Below, one piece after another: positions 6,000-9,548 of a DNA stretch of 9,548 nt. A program made the position numbers and the translations under genes. Numbering within the stretch: the first letter of the stretch is position 1; every line of letters begins with the position of its first letter. Source of the stretch: Nitrolancea sp040255925 (GTDB lineage Bacteria > Chloroflexota > Chloroflexia > Thermomicrobiales > Thermomicrobiaceae); contig JBDZVX010000087.1 in the NCBI GenBank assembly GCA_040255925.1, forward strand, positions 1 through 9,548. Reading direction: 5' to 3'. The notes below the pieces were generated by a model. It made no database searches. It was not told the origin of the DNA and saw only the letters and a list, made by a program, of their open reading frames with translations.

Positions 6000-6281
6000 A
6001 TGTCCAAGCTAGACGTTATCCGTGCCTGGAAGGATGAAGAGTATCGGATGAGCCTGGATGAGACCCAGCGTGCGCTGCTGCCGGCAAACCCAGCAGGGCT
6101 CGTCGAACTGACCGATGCGGACTTGGACCAGGCCGCGGGTGGCGGTTACACCTACTCCAACGACAGCTTCAGCAACGACAGCTACAGCGGCAGCTTCAGC
6201 AACGACAGCTACAGCGGCAGCTTCAGCAACGACAGCTTCAGCGGAAGCTTCGGCTACGGCGGCCGCACCACGTGTTGGTAA
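6000..6281 (+). CDS. lanA: Class II lanthipeptide precursor, mersacidin-type leader, Ser-rich repeat core
   Basis: A 93-aa precursor peptide. The leader (1-48) has the mersacidin/lichenicidin-type features: MSKLDVIRAWKDEEYR, NPAGL at 30-34, then ELTDADLDQAAGG (36-48), an acidic helix ending in a double-Gly site for a C39-type protease/exporter. The predicted core (49-93, 45 aa) begins GYTYSND and contains three tandem units SFSNDSYSG, SFSNDSYSG and SFSNDSFSG (56-82), then SFGYGGRTTCW. By my count it has 14 Ser, 3 Thr and a single Cys (Cys92). At most one (methyl)lanthionine could form within one molecule, so most Ser would remain free, become dehydroalanine or be modified otherwise. The class II synthetase lies 136 bp downstream on the same strand. 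Identification of leader and partner enzyme is firm; the final structure is unknown, and a non-canonical product is likely. Confidence 0.92.
   Translation: MSKLDVIRAWKDEEYRMSLDETQRALLPANPAGLVELTDADLDQAAGGGYTYSNDSFSNDSYSGSFSNDSYSGSFSNDSFSGSFGYGGRTTCW
6165..6245 (+). repeat. Three 27-bp tandem repeats inside the precursor core
   Basis: Units 6165..6191 and 6192..6218 are identical at all 27 bases, and 6219..6245 differs at two (TAC to TTC, GGC to GGA). A partial fourth unit follows (AGCTTCGG). Each unit encodes SFSNDS(Y/F)SG. Near-identity at synonymous positions points to recent slippage or unequal recombination. Confidence 0.93.
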
Positions 6282-6313
6282 TCGTAAGACCACAGTGATT
6301 CCAGGTCCGGAAG

Positions 6314-6343
6314 GACGGGTGAGCTGGCGCCAGCTCGCCCGTC
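6314..6343 (+). terminator. Strong hairpin between lanA and lanM
   Basis: GACGGGTGAGCTGGC followed directly by GCCAGCTCGCCCGTC forms a 15-bp inverted repeat, with one G-U pair in RNA. It lies 32 bp after the precursor stop. No U-tract follows (GCGGAATAG), so it may be a partial terminator, a 3'-end stabiliser or a processing site. Any of these would let the precursor be made in excess over LanM. Confidence 0.65.
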
Positions 6344-6417
6344 GCGGAATAGATCTCTTAAGGGGACTGGACACTGGATAAAGAAGCAATCATCGATATC
6401 GGGCGGAGGCTGATCCT

Positions 6418-9400
6418 GTGAATCAAGAGGGTTTCTACACCCCGAAGTGGTGTCACGCAATCACATTGACCGAACGCATTGCGTCACCGCGCACCATTCG
6501 GCATAGGACACGGAAGGTTGAGACGAATGCCGATCTTGCCAAGCGGCGGATGCAGCGCTGGCAGGCTCAAGCCCCGTTCACGACCGGCTCCGATTTTACT
6601 CAGCGTCTAGCGATAGATGGCATCAGCGAAGAGGATTTCCTCTATCTCCTCGGTGAGCCAATTGAGGCTTTACACGATCGCTTTCCTACACCACCCTATT
6701 GGTTGGCAGAGTTTGCTCGGGCATTCTCGCGCCCTCCTGTAGACGACACCAGCCCAATCCCGCTTCAAGAGAAGCTGCGCGGTCACGGGGGCGCCGGATT
6801 CTTGGTCGCAGCCGAACCACTGATTCGCAAGGCGCGTGAGCGTCTGCTTGCGGGCGTCCAGGAACTAAGACAGACGCAGCGCGTGCTGCCGTTCGACCCA
6901 GATATGATCGACGCGGTGCTCTTTGCAGACCTGCCCCAGCAACTGCTGATGCGGTTGAACCGCACGATGGTGCTCGAACTCCATGTGGCCCGCTTGCAAG
7001 GCCTCCTCTGTGGTGACACCGCCGAAGCGCGGTTTCACAGCTTTGTAGAGCGCCTCCACCAGCGCGAGACCGCGCTCGCTCTCTTCCAGGAGTACCCGGT
7101 GCTTGCCCGCGAACTCACGATGTGCATTGATCGCTGGGCCACCGTCGGTCTAGAGTTTCTCCAGCACCTCTGCGCCGATTGGCAAGCGATCCACACCACC
7201 TTTAGTCCGGAGAAGGATCCGGGGATGCTCGTCCACGTCAACGGCGATGCGGGCGACCGCCACCGAGGCGGACGCCGTGTAATGATCGCCGAGTTCAGTT
7301 CGGGTTTTCGGGTGGTCTATAAACCCCGATCGCTCGCCGTTGAAGTGCATTTTCAGGAATTGCTGGCCTGGCTCAACACGCGTGGTGCCCACCCGCCCTT
7401 CCGAACGCTGTCCATCATCGAGCGTGGCACCCACGGGTGGGTCGAATTCGTCACCGCCCAACCCTGCAGCTCGGTCGACGAGGTTCAGCGATTCTATGAA
7501 CGCCAAGGCGCCTATCTCGCGCTGCTCTATGCGCTGGAGGCGACCGATTTTCACTTCGAGAACCTCATTGCCGTGGGCGAGCATCCGGTCTTGCTTGATC
7601 TGGAGGCGCTCTTCCATCCGCGCCCGGAGGAGAGTGCCCTCAGACGGATGGAACTGCCTGCTCACCAGACGATGGCGCACTCCGTATTGCGCGTCGGGTT
7701 GCTTCCACAGCGCCTCTGGTCAAATGCTGATAGCGAGGGCATTGACCTGAGTGGCCTGGGTGCTACGGCCGGCCAGCTTACGCCGTATGCCGTCCCCTCC
7801 TGGGAAGGTGCAGGCACAGATGAGATGCGGCTGACCCGTACGCACATGGAGATGCCAAGAGGCCAGCATCGGCCGATGCTCAACGGCACCGAGGTCGATG
7901 CGCTGGGCTATGCCGCGCAAATCGTCGCTGGGTTTACCACCCTGTACGGACTGCTGCGGAAACACCGGGCCGAGCTGCTCTCAGATGATGGACCATTGGC
8001 ACGCTTTGTTGCCGATGACGTGCGTGTGATCGTTCGCCCTACGCGGATTTACGCCCGTTTGCTGGGGGAGAGCTTTCATCCCGACGTGCTGCGTAACGCC
8101 CTCGACCGTGACCGCCTGTTTGACCGGCTCTGGGTTGGAGTTGCGCGCCAGCCCTATCTGGCTCAGGTGATCCCGGCGGAGCGCGAAGACCTGCTGAAGG
8201 GTGATATTCCGCTCTTCACTACCCGTCCAAACTCCCGTGATCTCTGGAGCAGCTCGAATAACCGGATCGCCGATTTCTTTGACGAGCCGGGTATGGCGCT
8301 GGTTCGCCGCCGCCTGCAGCAGCTCAGTGACGATGACCTCGCGCGGCAGCGCTGGTTCATCCGCGCCTCGCTGGCGACATCGGCTACCAGGACGGATCGG
8401 GCCGCGTGGGTAACTCACCAGCTGATCGAGCCACACATCATGCTCGACCGGGAGCGACTGGTGGCAGCCGCCCGTGCGGCCGGGGATCGACTTGAGGCGC
8501 TGGCGCTTCGGGGTGAGGAGGATATCTCCTGGGTGGGCTTGACGCCACTCCTCAATGAACGGAAGTGGTCTGTTCTTCCATTAGCAGCGGATCTCTACGA
8601 TGGTCTCCCCGGGGTCGCGCTGTTCCTGGCCTATCTGGGAGCGATCACGCGGGAGGAGCGCTACACAGCACTGGCACAAGTCGCGCTAAACGCAACACGG
8701 CGTAGCTACGACCAGTCCTCTCTCCCGTTGGTGGGTGGCTTTATCGGCTGGGGCGGGGTGATCTATACCCTGACCCATCTAGGGGTGCTGTGGGATCAAC
8801 CAGCGCTGATTACTGAGGCTCAAGTGCTGGTCGAGCGGCTCCCAAGTCTGATCGCGCAGGACGAACACTCCGACATTCTCCGGGGTTCTGCCGGCTGTAT
8901 TGGCGCGTTGATCAGCTTGTATCGTTGTGCCCCCTCCAATCGCACACTCGCTACGGCAATCCAATGCGGTGATCGGCTACTCGCTCGTGCCCAGGCAGCA
9001 GGACCGGGTATCGGCTGGATCACCCCAGCGGCCGCCGGTAACAGCCCCCTGGCCGGATTCTCCCATGGCGCGGCCGGTATCGCCTGGGCACTGCTGGAAC
9101 TCGCTGGGCAGACCGGCGAAGAGCGCTTCCGGGCAGCGGCGCTCGCCGCAATCGCCTACGAGCGGAGTCTCTTTTCGGCTGAGGTTGGGAATTGGCCCGA
9201 GTTGGGCGAGCCGGAGACAGTCGCACAGGAAGGGCGCGATGGCCGGCACAGCTTTGCCACGGCGTGGTGTCACGGTGCACCGGGGATCGGGCTCGCTCGG
9301 CTGCGATCGCTCGCGCACCTTGATGACGCAGCGACGAGCGCGGAAATCGACACCGCGCTGAAGACAACGCTTTCCCAAGGATTCGGGAGTAACCATTCAT

Positions 9401-9548
9401 TGTGTCACGGCGATCTGGGTAATCTGGAGCTGCTCTTGCTGGCGAGCCAGACGCTCGGGGATCCGCAGTGGCCTGACGAAGTGCGCCACATCAGCGCCAT
9501 GATTCTGGAGAGCATCGGCAGAGACGGGTGGCTGTGCGGCGTCCCATT
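6418..9548 (+). CDS. lanM: Class II lanthionine synthetase LanM (3'-truncated by window)
   Basis: The frame is open from GTG 6418 to the window end (1043 complete codons); GGAGG at 6405..6409 is eight bases upstream, and an in-frame TAA at 6379 excludes longer starts. LanM dehydrates Ser/Thr by phosphorylation-elimination, then cyclises Cys onto the dehydro residues. The dehydratase half shows the kinase-like signatures: RVVYKPRSLAVEVHFQELL (Lys302), ATDFHFENLIA (Asp377, His379, Asn382) and VLLDLEALFHP (Asp394, Glu396), then FTTRPNSRDLW. The LanC-like half begins near LYDGLPGVALFLAYLG (about 726) and includes HSDILRGSAGCIGAL, FSHGAAGIAWAL, WCHGAPGIGL (Cys951) and LCHGDLGN (Cys996, His997), so all three zinc ligands are present. 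The sequence ends at GWLCGVP, leaving roughly 40-50 residues outside. Its substrate is presumably the adjacent Ser-rich precursor. It lies alone on the + strand here, and several shadow frames opposite it are not genes. Confidence 0.95.
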   Translation, partial: MNQEGFYTPKWCHAITLTERIASPRTIRHRTRKVETNADLAKRRMQRWQAQAPFTTGSDFTQRLAIDGISEEDFLYLLGEPIEALHDRFPTPPYWLAEFARAFSRPPVDDTSPIPLQEKLRGHGGAGFLVAAEPLIRKARERLLAGVQELRQTQRVLPFDPDMIDAVLFADLPQQLLMRLNRTMVLELHVARLQGLLCGDTAEARFHSFVERLHQRETALALFQEYPVLARELTMCIDRWATVGLEFLQHLCADWQAIHTTFSPEKDPGMLVHVNGDAGDRHRGGRRVMIAEFSSGFRVVYKPRSLAVEVHFQELLAWLNTRGAHPPFRTLSIIERGTHGWVEFVTAQPCSSVDEVQRFYERQGAYLALLYALEATDFHFENLIAVGEHPVLLDLEALFHPRPEESALRRMELPAHQTMAHSVLRVGLLPQRLWSNADSEGIDLSGLGATAGQLTPYAVPSWEGAGTDEMRLTRTHMEMPRGQHRPMLNGTEVDALGYAAQIVAGFTTLYGLLRKHRAELLSDDGPLARFVADDVRVIVRPTRIYARLLGESFHPDVLRNALDRDRLFDRLWVGVARQPYLAQVIPAEREDLLKGDIPLFTTRPNSRDLWSSSNNRIADFFDEPGMALVRRRLQQLSDDDLARQRWFIRASLATSATRTDRAAWVTHQLIEPHIMLDRERLVAAARAAGDRLEALALRGEEDISWVGLTPLLNERKWSVLPLAADLYDGLPGVALFLAYLGAITREERYTALAQVALNATRRSYDQSSLPLVGGFIGWGGVIYTLTHLGVLWDQPALITEAQVLVERLPSLIAQDEHSDILRGSAGCIGALISLYRCAPSNRTLATAIQCGDRLLARAQAAGPGIGWITPAAAGNSPLAGFSHGAAGIAWALLELAGQTGEERFRAAALAAIAYERSLFSAEVGNWPELGEPETVAQEGRDGRHSFATAWCHGAPGIGLARLRSLAHLDDAATSAEIDTALKTTLSQGFGSNHSLCHGDLGNLELLLLASQTLGDPQWPDEVRHISAMILESIGRDGWLCGVP

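Noticed and set aside
6165..6245. Possible CRISPR-like or non-coding repeat array
   Set aside because: The repeats are contiguous, without spacers, a multiple of three long and lie in frame within a peptide core.
6009..6389. - strand 126-aa Ala/Val-rich frame opposite the precursor
   Set aside because: It is produced by the reverse complement of the Ser-codon repeats; the + strand has a strong SD, a leader motif and a partner enzyme.
6783..9400. Many - and + strand frames of 60-180 aa overlapping lanM
   Set aside because: The single 1043-codon + frame contains all LanM motifs; the others are shadows without motifs.

Overview
The window reads as GC-rich bacterial chromosome from a draft assembly, with a 100-N scaffold gap at 1637..1736. 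The gene styles fit Chloroflexota (Thermomicrobia-like) or a similar high-GC lineage: a one-piece Wzz/BY-kinase, a tyrosine recombinase, and a mersacidin-type leader containing an 'NPAGL' stretch. That placement is inference from protein flavour only.

Left part (1..3741): an exopolysaccharide/capsule locus. On the + strand are the end of a polyprenyl-phosphate sugar-1-phosphate transferase, a NeuD/PglD-type acyltransferase overlapping it by ATGA, and a UDP-glucuronate 4-epimerase-like SDR. Facing them on the - strand is a fused chain-length regulator/tyrosine autokinase. The epimerase looks broken only because of the assembly: the 55 bases before and after the Ns are identical, and collapsing them (removing 155 bp) restores one 336-aa frame.

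Middle (3742..5999): a decayed mobile-element zone. It holds back-to-back palindromes upstream of the autokinase, the C-terminal tail of an IS110-family transposase, a 3'-half tRNA (best match tRNA-Lys) flanked on both sides by near-identical 22-bp repeats (attP-like), a tyrosine integrase pseudogene with at least five lesions, and a small ribbon-helix-helix gene relic with an in-frame stop. An AT-rich stretch follows.

Right part (6000..9548): a class II lanthipeptide locus. A mersacidin-type precursor (93 aa) is followed by a class II synthetase LanM that runs off the window. The precursor core is unusual: three tandem 9-residue units SFSNDS(Y/F)SG, encoded by 27-bp DNA repeats, with 14 Ser, 3 Thr and one Cys (the penultimate residue). 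A strong hairpin lies between precursor and synthetase. LanM retains the kinase-like dehydratase residues and the Cys/Cys-His zinc ligands. LanM would dehydrate and cyclise the core, and a protease/exporter, presumably encoded downstream, would cut after the double Gly. The precursor-synthetase pair is the most novel biology in the window.
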